This document shows positions 1-8,004 of a stretch of DNA of 64,000 bases, in pieces; positions within the stretch are counted from its first letter, which is position 1, and each line of letters opens with the position of its first letter. This stretch comes from Subtercola sp. (GTDB lineage Bacteria > Actinomycetota > Actinomycetes > Actinomycetales > Microbacteriaceae): assembly GCA_025463765.1 (NCBI GenBank), contig JAODBC010000013.1:143810-207809 (forward strand), in the 5' to 3' direction. Made by a program: the position numbers and the translations under genes. The notes beneath the pieces were generated by a model. That model saw only the letters and a list, made by a program, of their open reading frames with translations, did not search any database and was not told the origin of the DNA.

Positions 1-1
1 A

Positions 2-364
2 TGGAACGAGCGTTCAGCGAAGATCGGCGGACTGCGCTCGAAGTCGCTGACCCGTCTGGCGTTCTCGGGCATCATCGGCTTCGTCGCTTTGTTCGGGCTC
101 GTCGTTCTGACTCAGCCGATCCGATTCGCTCCGCTCGAGCTGGTATCGGTCGACGGTGCCGCCCCGCAGCCCGGGTTTGTCTTGCTGACGAGCGGGCGCG
201 GCCTGTTCGTGCCTGACCCCTTCGGCGCCGTTCAGTTCATCACGGCCGACCAGGTGACCTCGGTCACTCTGTGCGACGATCCTCCGCAGTGGTGGTCGAT
301 CTCCGTGGTAGAGCTCGTCGCGCCCGGAAAGACGAGCGGGGTGGACTGTTCGGGGTACCGATGA
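2..364 (+). CDS. hypothetical membrane protein, 3' end only
   Basis: The reading frame is already open at base 2 and runs about 120 codons to the TGA at 362-364, so the start lies upstream of the window. The visible part has a basic stretch (KIGGLRSKSLTR), one hydrophobic membrane segment at visible residues 19-36 (AFSGIIGFVALFGLVVL) and then about 80 residues of soluble sequence with several aromatic and valine-rich strands and two cysteines near the end. Basic residues before the membrane segment suggest the C-terminal part faces outward. I recognise no family. A tRNA gene follows 46 bp downstream. An internal ATG at 89 would cut the membrane segment in half, so it is unlikely to be the start. 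Confidence 0.6.
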   Translation, partial: WNERSAKIGGLRSKSLTRLAFSGIIGFVALFGLVVLTQPIRFAPLELVSVDGAAPQPGFVLLTSGRGLFVPDPFGAVQFITADQVTSVTLCDDPPQWWSISVVELVAPGKTSGVDCSGYR

Positions 365-410
365 CCGGGCATCCGCTCGACCGTGTCTAGAATGGGGTGT
401 TGTTCGACGT

Positions 411-486
411 GCCGGCGTGGCGCAATTGGTAGCGCACCGCTCTTGTAAAGCGGGGGTTGCGGGTTCAAGTCCCGCCGCCGGCCCCA
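411..486 (+). tRNA. tRNA-Thr (anticodon TGT)
   Basis: A complete cloverleaf can be drawn. The acceptor arms GCCGGCG (411-417) and CGCCGGC (476-482) pair perfectly, the anticodon stem is CCGCT/AGCGG, the loop CTTGTAA carries anticodon TGT at 444-446, and the T arm GCGGG-TTCAAGT-CCCGC ends at 475. CCA (484-486) is encoded in the DNA. Anticodon TGT reads ACA/ACG threonine codons. Confidence 0.96.
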
Positions 487-711
487 CTAAAACCCCTGGT
501 CAGCTGAGGTTTGTCACTTTTCGGTCGCGGGGCAAGGTGGCCGGCGTGGGGCGAACTGCGAAAATCGTCTTAGGGTCAGACGCTCCGACGGGCCGATCGA
601 CGGTTCTATTGATCGGCGATGGTCAACCGAAGTTCGCCGCCCACTCGCCCAACCGGTTCTTGATTGTGTCGAGCTGGGCAGGATGGATGACAACTCGCGC
701 TCGGGGGCACT
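487..711. other. intergenic spacer after tRNA-Thr
   Basis: About 225 bp between the tRNA and the stop codon of the DUF4190 gene. I see no supported gene, hairpin terminator or repeat here. Open frames on both strands are arginine/proline-rich and look like chance frames. Confidence 0.5.
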
Positions 712-1035
712 TCAGTGTCGGTGGGCGATCAAGCTGATCGAGACGATTGTGACGATCAGGCCCAGGATGAAGTAGGAGAGGATTACGACCGTGAGAGCAC
801 GGCCTCGGCCAAGCTGACGGGTTCTCTTGATCTGGGAAAGCGCGATGTGACCCAGTACCAGGCCTGGAACAACTCCGGCGACTAAGAATCCGACGAGTGC
901 CAGGGTCGCCATGAGATTCGTTTCGGGCAATGTCGGAACCTGCGGCGGAGGCAGGTATCGCGCTTCCATCCCGGATGCCGCCTCCGGCAGTGGAAATAGG
1001 GAAAGCCCGTCGTCTGGTTCGCTTTGGCGACTCAT
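712..1035 (-). CDS. DUF4190-type small membrane protein
   Basis: A 107-residue protein with a hydrophilic, acidic and proline-containing N-terminus (about 40 residues) followed by two membrane segments, near residues 43-65 (ATLALVGFLVAGVVPGLVLGH) and 82-104, separated by a short basic loop (SQIKRTRQLGRGRA). The arrangement of helix, HIALSQIKRT-type loop and helix is typical of DUF4190 proteins, small membrane proteins of unknown function common in actinobacteria. Its start overlaps the stop of the DUF2510 gene by 4 bp (ATGA), so the two are almost certainly co-translated. The function is not known. Confidence 0.75.
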   Translation of the reverse strand: MSRQSEPDDGLSLFPLPEAASGMEARYLPPPQVPTLPETNLMATLALVGFLVAGVVPGLVLGHIALSQIKRTRQLGRGRALTVVILSYFILGLIVTIVSISLIAHRH

Positions 1036-1526
1036 GCGTGCAGTAGGGACAGCAGCGCAATAAAGACCACCGAGCCAGAGAGAAGCACCGTCACACTGCC
1101 TGCGCAGATGGCGTAGATGGAGGCCCCGAGACCTCCAGTTTGCTCTGAGCGGGATATTCCGATCGAGCCGTAAATGATTGCTGCGACACCCAGCACGATC
1201 GACAGAACCACGAAGCCGAGCAGTCCGACCGCTGCCGTGTGGGTACGTTGATTGCCGAGGAGCGCAGAGATGAGAAAGAACACGAGGAAGAGCAGAAAGC
1301 CGATCCTGGCGGTCAACGAACCAATCCTGGCCGAACGGTTTAACCCGGTGCGCATCGAACGCGCATAGCCGGGCCCATACATCGACCTCCGCGGAGCCTT
1401 ATGGAAAACGTCCGTCCAGATCGACCCGTTCCACCAGCGATCCTTGCCCGTACCCTCAGGATCCTCGTACCAGCCTGGCTTCGCCTGCACGGCGCTCGAG
1501 CCGATCGACTGAGAGGGTATCGTCAT
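1032..1526 (-). CDS. DUF2510 domain membrane protein
   Basis: A 164-residue protein. Residues 17-38 carry the DUF2510 signature (PGWYEDPEGTGKDRWWNG followed by WT), a short Trp-rich module found at the N-terminus of many actinobacterial membrane proteins. A basic linker (PRRSMYGPGYARSMRTGLNRSAR) leads to three predicted membrane segments at about 72-89, 98-121 and 134-160. It is the first gene of a two-gene unit with the DUF4190 gene and overlaps it by 4 bp. DUF2510 is thought to be a cytoplasmic-side module of unknown role; no enzymatic motif is seen. Confidence 0.8.
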   Translation of the reverse strand: MTIPSQSIGSSAVQAKPGWYEDPEGTGKDRWWNGSIWTDVFHKAPRRSMYGPGYARSMRTGLNRSARIGSLTARIGFLLFLVFFLISALLGNQRTHTAAVGLLGFVVLSIVLGVAAIIYGSIGISRSEQTGGLGASIYAICAGSVTVLLSGSVVFIALLSLLHA

Positions 1527-2198
1527 GGCAACATCATGGCATTTCTCGGCGCTGCTCAGTGCAACGACGTTCCACCAATTTCCCTAACCAACGCCCTCCA
1601 GCTGCGCCTGCGACGGTATGACTCCCAATTGCGCGGGTCATATGTGACGCCCGACGTTCAAAGTACTGCTGGGCCGCCGGATCGGCGGTCGTTTCGGACG
1701 ACTAGCTACCCCCGCAGGCGATGTCGTCTTCGCATCCATCGCGATGGTGTTCGGCATCGGATTGATCTCGGACGGCTTGCTCCACTGGACGGCGTACACC
1801 CACGCATAACGGTCACGTCATCGACGGGCGCGGGCGCGACCGGAAATCAACCGACCGGAACTCTCAGTTCGAGCCATAGGACTGATTGATTGCCCTCACA
1901 GGGACGGTCGGATGGGAGCATGGTGTCAACTGTTTGATCGTTGTCTGAGGGCTGGGATCGTGGAAGTGCAGCTGGAGCTGAGATCGGATAGAGCCTTCGG
2001 TCGGCTTTGATCATTCGGTCGGTGTTGGCAGGGGCCATGGTGCCGCCTTGTTCGCGGGATGTGTCCTGATCGTAGCCTCAGCTGCAGCCGCATTCTGGTA
2101 CGCGAGGCGCTCCGACCGAGCGTGGTCAGGGTGGCCGCGCCATCAACCGGTAGGCGAGTTCAGGAACGACGAAAGTCAATTATCACGATGGGGATAAA
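1527..2198. other. 672-bp region without a confident gene
   Basis: Two plus-strand stretches read like short membrane-protein coding sequence but lack a convincing start. The first is 1648-1809 (stop TAA 1807-1809), which encodes a hydrophobic segment containing VVFASIAMVFGIGLISDG but has no ATG/GTG start after the in-frame TGA at 1645. The second is 2048-2197, with a possible TTG start at 2048 and the hydrophobic segment FAGCVLIVASAAAAFWYA. Either could be a remnant of a decayed gene or an unusual small membrane protein. Nothing else is recognisable. Confidence 0.35.
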
Positions 2199-3515
2199 TT
2201 AGCCACGCAAATCGATGAAGGCCGTTGCGGGATCGGGTGCGCCATATTTTCTCGTGGCGAGGTCCTCCGTGAGGTAGACGGTCAGATATTGGGGGACTCG
2301 GGGTCGTCCCGCGTTATCGAATACAGGGACGCGCAACCGAAATTGTTGCGTCCCTTTGGAGGCACACGTGAATTCGGCGACGACCTCTGTCTTGGGCCAG
2401 TTCCCGACGACCTTGACGACCAGGTCCCGGTATTCGCTGCGCACCCTGTGTACTTGGTTGTCGCTTCTAGTCCACACAAGGTTCGGCTCGTCGAGACTAG
2501 TGAGGTGGTTCAGAACACTTGCAACGTACGTTGAAACCGCTGCCTCGTCTTCGGCGGGCAGCGTCCAATCGCAGTTATCGACGGTCGAAAGATCTATTTT
2601 GGCGATCATTTCGTCCTCTTCCGTCTTTGCGCGACGTTCGGAGAGGTGGGTGTACAGCCACTCTTCCGGAAAGCCTCGGCCCAGAGGCGTCGAGGCGTGG
2701 TCGCCGACCACTACCTCTGACGGCAGCTCGCCCGTCAGATCCAGGTCGATGGACTCGACGGGGTAACTGAAGCTGCTGCTCGTTCCCCCGATGTCCCGTC
2801 TCTCGATAGGCCCCGTTGGATGGTAGGTAAAACGCAGTTTGTCTCCAACGACGTCGATGCCTGAGACAAGTCGATCGACAGTGAGGTACTCGACGTTCCC
2901 GTTGGGCTGATATCGGTGCAAGGTGACGGGTGCGGTAGCGGTTGGTGGAAGCGGGGTTGCCAAGCGGGGGATAGTGGTCGGTGAGGTGCGCGACCGATCC
3001 TCCGCTGGTGGGGTCCTGTTCAGGTCTTCCCGATCTTCAAGTGGAGCGTCGCCACCGATCTCGATAAAGCCAGGGTCGAAAGAACCCGAGTCACTCATTC
3101 GCTCGACGATTGGATAGGGCTCCGCAGTACACCAAAGGCCTCTACCGTCAGCGCCGATCGGTGTAAGCGTGCCCAGATCTATCGCAGAAACGGTCAGGCG
3201 TTGGTCAATGTGCACCGCCGTCGAGCGCGGCTTGCCTAAAGACCAGAGCGTCTCGATCTCGGAGTAGATGACCCACACCCCCGTCGGCTCGCTAATGGTT
3301 CGTGTCGTCGCGGAGAGCGGTGGCAGCGACGCATCCGGCCAAGTGACGAACTGGATGCTCAATGCTGAGTTCCGCACGGCTGCCACCGGCCGCATCGAAT
3401 CGACGAAAACGGTTCTGTCCCCGAGCACTACGGGTGGCAGCGTATCCATTCGGCAACAATAGCGGCGAGGGCGGCGGTTCGCAGGTGGACCTCCAAAGGG
3501 GTCTGGGTGATTCAT
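2199..3515 (-). CDS. hypothetical protein, two-part architecture
   Basis: I do not recognise this protein. The start at 3515 is chosen because AGGAC lies 9 nt upstream; it gives 438 residues and leaves 58 bp to the upstream gene. An ATG at 3449 is the next choice. The sequence has a basic N-terminus (PANRRPRRYCCR), a first part to about residue 160, a low-complexity Pro/Thr/Arg linker (about 161-196), and a second part (197-438) rich in Asp/Glu and beta-type alternation, with recurring Arg-Tyr and Trp residues. There is no signal peptide, membrane segment or known catalytic motif. It follows two other unknown genes on the same strand, so the three may form one unit. The third codon positions are less GC-rich than in the window's housekeeping genes, which hints at acquired DNA. 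Confidence 0.6.
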   Translation of the reverse strand: MNHPDPFGGPPANRRPRRYCCRMDTLPPVVLGDRTVFVDSMRPVAAVRNSALSIQFVTWPDASLPPLSATTRTISEPTGVWVIYSEIETLWSLGKPRSTAVHIDQRLTVSAIDLGTLTPIGADGRGLWCTAEPYPIVERMSDSGSFDPGFIEIGGDAPLEDREDLNRTPPAEDRSRTSPTTIPRLATPLPPTATAPVTLHRYQPNGNVEYLTVDRLVSGIDVVGDKLRFTYHPTGPIERRDIGGTSSSFSYPVESIDLDLTGELPSEVVVGDHASTPLGRGFPEEWLYTHLSERRAKTEEDEMIAKIDLSTVDNCDWTLPAEDEAAVSTYVASVLNHLTSLDEPNLVWTRSDNQVHRVRSEYRDLVVKVVGNWPKTEVVAEFTCASKGTQQFRLRVPVFDNAGRPRVPQYLTVYLTEDLATRKYGAPDPATAFIDLRG

Positions 3516-3573
3516 GCGTTCGAAGTCCTGAAATACTCTGCTCCGCCGAGGAACTTGCTGCGCTTCGTGATTG

Positions 3574-3846
3574 TCAAGGCGCGTGGGACGGTGCGTGTGT
3601 AGAAACACCAAACAGCCGCAGCCCCTTTTTATCGAAGTCGAATATGTCAACTCCAGTACGCCATTCGAAGAGCTCGGTGAGACTTGCGTAGTAGGCGGCT
3701 TCCCATTCGATCATCTCCGCGACGAGCGTGTCAGTCAGATGCGATTCCTCATAGGACACTGGTCCCGGCGCAAACCAAAGGACGGTCTCGGCGTAGTCGG
3801 GAAACACCCTCACTACCGTTCCGAGGTACTCCGCAGCATCGGTCAT
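3574..3846 (-). CDS. hypothetical 90-residue acidic protein
   Basis: A small acidic protein rich in aromatic residues (VLWFAPGPVSYEESHLTD, EAAYYASLTELFEWRTG), with no signal peptide or membrane helix. The family is not recognised; the size and acidity resemble immunity proteins or small domains of accessory loci, but this is only an impression. The ATG at 3846 is supported by a -10-like TAACGT exactly 6 nt upstream, with no Shine-Dalgarno sequence, so the message is probably leaderless. The 438-residue gene begins 58 bp downstream on the same strand. Confidence 0.6.
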   Translation of the reverse strand: MTDAAEYLGTVVRVFPDYAETVLWFAPGPVSYEESHLTDTLVAEMIEWEAAYYASLTELFEWRTGVDIFDFDKKGLRLFGVSTHAPSHAP

Positions 3847-3852
3847 GACTCG

Positions 3853-3858
3853 ACGTTA
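3853..3858 (-). promoter_or_regulatory. -10 box of leaderless promoter for the 90-residue gene
   Basis: Read on the minus strand the sequence is TAACGT, then 6 nt (CGAGTC), then ATG. This is the TANNNT plus 6-nt spacing seen at many starts in this window. Near it, CACGT and ACGTG (about 3880-3895) form a short inverted repeat that could be an operator. Confidence 0.5.
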
Positions 3859-3966
3859 ACTGAACGGGAATCCCTCACGTGACGTTACGTGGATCGGATT
3901 TCGCTACGGTCGCTTTAGCAGCTGTGAATTCGACGGCGTAACCCCGGGCGCAAGGCACCTATCGCG

Positions 3967-4491
3967 TTACTCGGCGTGGGGCGGCACACCGGGCGGTGGC
4001 ACCAACGAGAAATTGAGAGGTTTTGGAAGTGAACTGCCGTGCATGGTGATGCGTACCGCGCCAAGATCAGCGACCGCTGCGAATCCTTCCGAACGGGTCG
4101 CGACCCAAAGCGCGAACATCGTGCCATCGACGTTCATGGGGTGCACGGACCACACCGACTTGTCGAAGATCTGATCACCCAGCACAACGGACTGATCATG
4201 GATCTGGCTTACTCGGAAGTGCTCGTCCTCGAGTGTCGCTGAGCCGTGGTCAGTGCTGAGTAGGAGTTCACTGATCGCAAGAGCGGCCGTCGATCGGAGA
4301 TCATCTACGAGACCCTGAACCCCGCCAGCATCGTCGATGCGCTGGCCGATCCGACCAAGCGTGCGAATCGTGTAACCATCAAGCCCACCGACACGGATCG
4401 AGTTATCGGGCCAACTAGCACCAGCTGACCTCGCACCGAGCACGACCGGCTGCGGCAGTGGATCGGGAACCACGATAAGAGTTGAATCCAT
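3967..4491 (-). CDS. hypothetical protein (174 aa)
   Basis: The ATG at 4491 is preferred because GGTGGAG lies 8 nt upstream; a GTG at 4506 in the same frame has no such support. The protein begins with a hydrophobic strand (STLIVVPDPLPQPVVLG), has a central helical part (ELLLSTDHGSATLEDEHF) and a C-terminal half with Trp and Val strands (SVWSVHPMNVDGTMFALW). It ends in a proline-rich tail (LVPPPGVPPHAE). No signal peptide or membrane segment is obvious. I recognise no family. It lies 120 bp upstream of the 90-residue gene on the same strand. Confidence 0.55.
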   Translation of the reverse strand: MDSTLIVVPDPLPQPVVLGARSAGASWPDNSIRVGGLDGYTIRTLGRIGQRIDDAGGVQGLVDDLRSTAALAISELLLSTDHGSATLEDEHFRVSQIHDQSVVLGDQIFDKSVWSVHPMNVDGTMFALWVATRSEGFAAVADLGAVRITMHGSSLPKPLNFSLVPPPGVPPHAE

Positions 4492-4566
4492 CACCCGAGT
4501 CTCCACCAGACGCGCAAAGAGCGCACTCCTCGAGAGCCTCCCGCCAGCCAGGCGTCCCGTTTAGGT

Positions 4567-4595
4567 CGCCCGATTGAATTCCCGACGATCGGGCG
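4567..4595 (-). terminator. possible stem-loop after the amidotransferase gene
   Basis: CGCCCGAT (4567-4574) and ATCGGGCG (4588-4595) form a perfect 8-bp inverted repeat with a 13-nt loop, 33 bp past the minus-strand stop at 4629. There is no T tract, so termination would be weak or factor-assisted. Confidence 0.4.
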
Positions 4596-4628
4596 CTAAG
4601 CGAAGCACTCTTCAGAGCCGGCCCAGCG

Positions 4629-5459
4629 TTACCAGACCATGCTCGGGGTGAAGGCGAATTGCGTGAGCTCATCCCCGATGACCAGAGCGCTGCCGGCCGG
4701 CACCTCGCGCCACATTCCGGGCAGGTCGACGAGGGGTTCGGAGACGACCACTCTGGCTGTGGGGGAGAGGTGCGTGAGTCGTTCGCGCTCGGGGTACAGC
4801 ATTTGAACCGACTCAACGTCTTCGCTGACGAAGAGCGTGTTGGTGACGGGGCCGCTGGAATAGCGGGCCGCGTACAGCTGCTCGCCGTCGGCCAGACCGA
4901 TCGTCATTTGCAGTGGTGAATCGATTCCGACTGCCTCGGCGGTCGCCTCGACGAAGCCTGCCATGCGCTGTAAGCCGCCGATCGGGTCGCTTTCTAAACC
5001 GAAAGTCAGCGCGAGGTGGAACATCAGTTCGGAGTCGGTAGATCCCTGAATGCTGCTGAACAAGCTCGGATCGACCGCTATCAGCAGCTCGCGTCGAATG
5101 CGGGCGAAGTCTGAGATGTATCCGTTGTGTACGAAGAGCCATTTGCCGTAGCGAAACGGGTGGCAGTTGGTCTCTTGAACGGGAGTTCCCGTGGCTGCCC
5201 GCACGTGGGCGAGAAACAGTCCGGTCGAGACCTCAGATGCCAGTTCCCGCAAATTCGGATCGCCCCATGCGGGTGCTTCGCTTCGGAAGAGCGCCGGCTC
5301 CGTTCGGTGGCCGTACCAGCCCAATCCGGTGCCGTCAGCGTTCGGAAGGCCGACGTCGGCTGCGTGCCTTCGGCTTTGCTCGATCAGCGATCGTTCGGTG
5401 TCGTAGAGCAGTTCGCGCGGCTCGATGGGAGCGCCGATATATCCGAGCCAGCGACACAT
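4629..5459 (-). CDS. class II glutamine amidotransferase
   Basis: The protein (276 aa) starts Met-Cys (MCRWLGYIG), so after removal of Met, Cys2 is the N-terminal nucleophile typical of class II glutamine amidotransferases. Other family motifs are GLGWYG near residue 45, FLAHVRAATGTPV near 83-95, CHPFRYGKWLFVHNG near 99-113 and the DSELMFHL segment near 142. Together they place it with the YafJ/EgtC/DUF3700-like stand-alone amidotransferases. In ergothioneine operons EgtC hydrolyses gamma-glutamyl-hercynylcysteine sulfoxide, but no egtA, egtB or egtD is nearby, so the substrate is unknown. AAGGAGG sits 6 nt upstream of the ATG at 5459. Confidence 0.88.
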   Translation of the reverse strand: MCRWLGYIGAPIEPRELLYDTERSLIEQSRRHAADVGLPNADGTGLGWYGHRTEPALFRSEAPAWGDPNLRELASEVSTGLFLAHVRAATGTPVQETNCHPFRYGKWLFVHNGYISDFARIRRELLIAVDPSLFSSIQGSTDSELMFHLALTFGLESDPIGGLQRMAGFVEATAEAVGIDSPLQMTIGLADGEQLYAARYSSGPVTNTLFVSEDVESVQMLYPERERLTHLSPTARVVVSEPLVDLPGMWREVPAGSALVIGDELTQFAFTPSMVW

Positions 5460-5583
5460 GTCGGCCTCCTTGCCACAGTGCGTTCAGTCTGACAGGTTTC
5501 GGGATGTACGGGGTTCGACTTTTCTCGCACAACGAGGCACCTGACGCGCTGCTGACGGGCTCCCAACGCGAAAGCGCCGCCAG

Positions 5584-6117
5584 TCAGTCCCAGTCGAGGT
5601 AGTCTTCGATCGCCCAGGCTGTCTCTCCGGCACGCGTCTCTGGAAAGCGATGGCCTCCGCCCTCAATGGTGACCACGCTGACGAGGCCCGGAGTGGCGTC
5701 CCGCAGGGCTTCGCCATTGGCCGGGGGAGTGCTCTCGTCGTCGCTCGCCTGAACAATCAATACCGGGATGCCGGCTGCCAACGGTGCCGCGTAGAATTCC
5801 ACTCCGAGCAGTAACACGCCGTTCACACGTTCGTGGCGCTCGATTGCGGCAATGCGTGCGACGACTCCGCCGCTGCCGTGGCCGCCGATCCACGCATCGG
5901 CGATGTCGAGATGATCGAGTACGGCAAACACATCCTCAGCTCTGTTCGTCTGGATTCTCAGAACACGAAAGTCCGCCGCTGAGACCAAGTGCGAGAGTGT
6001 CGCCAGAGCGTCGAGGTCAGAGCCCTGATCGACCACGAGCACGAGTGCAGGACCCGCCCCTTCGTCTGAGAATGCGATCGTCAGCCCATTCGACTCGAAG
6101 ACCTGCGTGTCACTCAT
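5584..6117 (-). CDS. small alpha/beta hydrolase
   Basis: A 177-residue protein, short for an alpha/beta hydrolase (usually 220-300). The nucleophile elbow GHGSGG is at about residues 79-84, the acid Asp is likely in QASDDEST (about 130), and the His in GGGHRFPE (about 155). The N-terminal strands are shortened and the cap domain is missing, as in dienelactone-hydrolase-like or lipase-like minimal hydrolases. No signal peptide, so cytoplasmic. GGAG lies close upstream of the ATG. The substrate cannot be inferred. Confidence 0.75.
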   Translation of the reverse strand: MSDTQVFESNGLTIAFSDEGAGPALVLVVDQGSDLDALATLSHLVSAADFRVLRIQTNRAEDVFAVLDHLDIADAWIGGHGSGGVVARIAAIERHERVNGVLLLGVEFYAAPLAAGIPVLIVQASDDESTPPANGEALRDATPGLVSVVTIEGGGHRFPETRAGETAWAIEDYLDWD

Positions 6118-6370
6118 CCCGCTCCATTCGATTTTGTGTGCGCGGCCTCACAAACGGGCACAGGCACCGAGAAAGGATATCCGAACGCGCACCCGGCGAG
6201 ACTACGGCAGTGATTCTCCCTCCGGGCGATCGGCGCCATGCTCGCACCTCACAAGGGGCCCCGCCTGGTGCACGGCACCCTTGTCATGTGGCGTGCCGGA
6301 GCGTGCCTGATCCGGCTAGCTGTTCGTAGCGTCGCCGATCAGCTCGGGGAATCCCGCCACGCAACGCGGC
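6118..6370. other. intergenic spacer
   Basis: About 250 bp between two minus-strand genes. No confident gene, terminator or repeat is visible; the open frames are arginine/serine-rich chance frames. Confidence 0.4.
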
Positions 6371-6937
6371 TCAGGCTTTGCTGGCGGCCCTTGCTCGTGC
6401 CTTGATGGCACCGATGACCTCGGTCTTGGCGTCGGCGTAATCGTTCATGTCGTGCCACCGCTGGTGGAGCAAGCTTCTCTTGGTGTTCTCGTAGAGTGCG
6501 CGGTCGTCGGCGCTGGAACGAAGGTGATCGCGAAGCAAAATGTATTCGTCCACAGCAGGATCGTTGCGTTCGAGAACGTGGATGTGAACGTCGCGCTCGG
6601 GTGTTCGCACGAGGCGGTGCCCAGGCTCGCGAACCCGCAGGTCGTATCCCGCAGCAAGGAGCGCGTCGAGGTAATCCTCTTCGGCCGTGATGTCGTCGAC
6701 GGTGACCACGATGTCGATGATCGGCTTTGCTGCAAGCCCGGGAACCGAAGTGGATCCGATGTGCTCGATGTCGAAGTGCACCGTGGCCAAGGCCTCCCCG
6801 ATCCGTTGCCGATGATCGGAGTAGATCGTGGGCCACCGAGCGTCGTAACTGTGCAGTTCGACCTCGATCGCCTCAGGTCCGCCCACAAGTTCGACCGTCG
6901 TGGCGTCTGGTCGACGTGGTTTGCTGCTTTCACTCAC
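6371..6937 (-). CDS. GrpB family protein (UPF0157, nucleotidyltransferase-like)
   Basis: A 188-residue protein with the GrpB family core: VELHSYDARWPTIYSDHRQR (about 25-45), the signature IEHIGSTSVPGLAAKPIIDI (about 58-77) and VVTVDD. The GSTSVPGL..KP.ID motif is a degenerate nucleotidyltransferase active site with conserved Ser, Lys and Asp. The physiological substrate of the family is not established. The start is a GTG at 6935-6937. It is a monocistronic gene, 80 bp downstream of the stop of the epimerase gene on the same strand. Confidence 0.85.
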   Translation of the reverse strand: MSESSKPRRPDATTVELVGGPEAIEVELHSYDARWPTIYSDHRQRIGEALATVHFDIEHIGSTSVPGLAAKPIIDIVVTVDDITAEEDYLDALLAAGYDLRVREPGHRLVRTPERDVHIHVLERNDPAVDEYILLRDHLRSSADDRALYENTKRSLLHQRWHDMNDYADAKTEVIGAIKARARAASKA

Positions 6938-7016
6938 CTAAAGATCATCGCATTGCGGGCCGGGCCGGGCCGCCCACCCGGGCCCGAGCCCGAATATCGA
7001 CGGGCCGGCAACGCTT

Positions 7017-7937
7017 CTAACTAGTCGCTGGCGTGCGGAGTCTGTCGACCCACCATCGGGTAATGCGGAGGTCGTTCAGTGTGAATCGGCCGTCGGGGAG
7101 GGCTGCGCGAATGTGGTCGTCATCGAATAATCGGGTGGGCCGAATTCCGCTGGGTGGTTCGGGAGCGAAGGGTGCAGCTTCGCTTACGCCTTCATCGAGC
7201 ATTCGGGCCTGTGCTTTGGCGACGAGAGGCACAACCATCGTCCACTCGGTGAGTTGGGCAAGCGCTCTGATCGCCCAGACCGGGGCGGGAAAAAAGATCG
7301 GCTTTGCATCGGCAACGCGGGCGATCCGGCGCACGGCTTCTCCGAGGGTCATCTCTTCGGCTCCCATAACGGAGACGGTCGGTTCGGCGATGCGGCCTTC
7401 CAGGGCTGCGACGAGCACGTTGACCACGTCATGGATGGGTATGGGTCGCACCAATCGTTCGTGGTAGCCGACGGTTGCGAAGAGAGGGCAGGTTCGCACG
7501 GCGCGGGTCACGTGGTTCACCATATGGTCCCCGGGCCCGTAGATCATGCCCGATTTGAGGATCGTGTGGTCGATTCCGGAGCGGCGTACAAGCTCCTCTG
7601 CCGCCCACTTGGATTCGTGGTAGCCGGAGCCGCAATCCGGGCGGGCGCGCAAGAAGCTGACCATGACTATCCGCTTCACGCCGGCCCGACGAGCGGCCTC
7701 GATGACGGCGCGAGTACCGTCGACATGAACGCGCTCGAAGGTCTGGTCGCCAATTTCACGGTTGATCCCCGCGCAGTGCGCAACCGCGTCGCAGCCGGCC
7801 AAGGCCGTGGTGAGAGCTTCGACGTCGTCGATTCGTACACCAGTCTGACGCGAGATGATGACGGTCTCGGCCGGATCCAGCTGGGTGGCGAGGTTGCGCC
7901 CGACAAACCCGGTGCCGCCGGTGATGGCCACTTTCAT
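7017..7937 (-). CDS. NAD(P)-dependent epimerase/reductase (NDUFA9-like atypical SDR)
   Basis: A 306-residue Rossmann protein with the nucleotide-binding motif ITGGTGFVGRNLA at residues 5-17, an Asp region for ribose binding, and YHESKWAAEELVR near residues 106-118, where Tyr and Lys correspond to the SDR catalytic pair. The length and the C-terminal segment (PIFFPAPVWAIRALAQLTEW) match NAD(P)H-binding proteins related to complex I subunit NDUFA9. AAGGAG is 6 nt upstream of the ATG. It diverges from an ArsR-type regulator, with two inverted repeats in the 67-bp gap, so it is probably the regulator's target. The substrate is unknown. Confidence 0.82.
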   Translation of the reverse strand: MKVAITGGTGFVGRNLATQLDPAETVIISRQTGVRIDDVEALTTALAGCDAVAHCAGINREIGDQTFERVHVDGTRAVIEAARRAGVKRIVMVSFLRARPDCGSGYHESKWAAEELVRRSGIDHTILKSGMIYGPGDHMVNHVTRAVRTCPLFATVGYHERLVRPIPIHDVVNVLVAALEGRIAEPTVSVMGAEEMTLGEAVRRIARVADAKPIFFPAPVWAIRALAQLTEWTMVVPLVAKAQARMLDEGVSEAAPFAPEPPSGIRPTRLFDDDHIRAALPDGRFTLNDLRITRWWVDRLRTPATS

Positions 7938-7956
7938 GATGTTGCTCCTTCGCTTA

Positions 7957-7972
7957 TTAGCAATGGAGCTAA
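7957..7972. promoter_or_regulatory. operator-like inverted repeat (site 1)
   Basis: TTAGC, 6 nt, GCTAA is a perfect 5-bp inverted repeat containing the TAGCAAT half-site. It lies just upstream of the Shine-Dalgarno sequence of the epimerase gene and shares its TAGCA core with site 2. Confidence 0.55.
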
Positions 7973-7977
7973 ACTAT

Positions 7978-7997
7978 ATATAGCAACAGTGCTATAT
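7978..7997. promoter_or_regulatory. operator-like inverted repeat (site 2)
   Basis: ATATAGCA, 4 nt, TGCTATAT is a perfect 8-bp inverted repeat. Its right arm overlaps TATATT (7993-7998), which stands 6 nt before the ATG of the ArsR gene and so acts as the probable -10 box. Binding here would block the regulator's own promoter. Confidence 0.65.
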
Positions 7998-8004
7998 TGC
8001 AAAC

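Noticed and set aside
1401..1889. 162-codon plus-strand ORF
   Set aside because: Its first part is antisense to the DUF2510 gene and the rest is Arg/Ser/Thr-rich without domain features; it looks like a GC-driven chance frame.
4629..5459. Ergothioneine biosynthesis (egtC)
   Set aside because: The amidotransferase resembles EgtC, but none of egtA, egtB, egtD or egtE is nearby, so the pathway is not supported.
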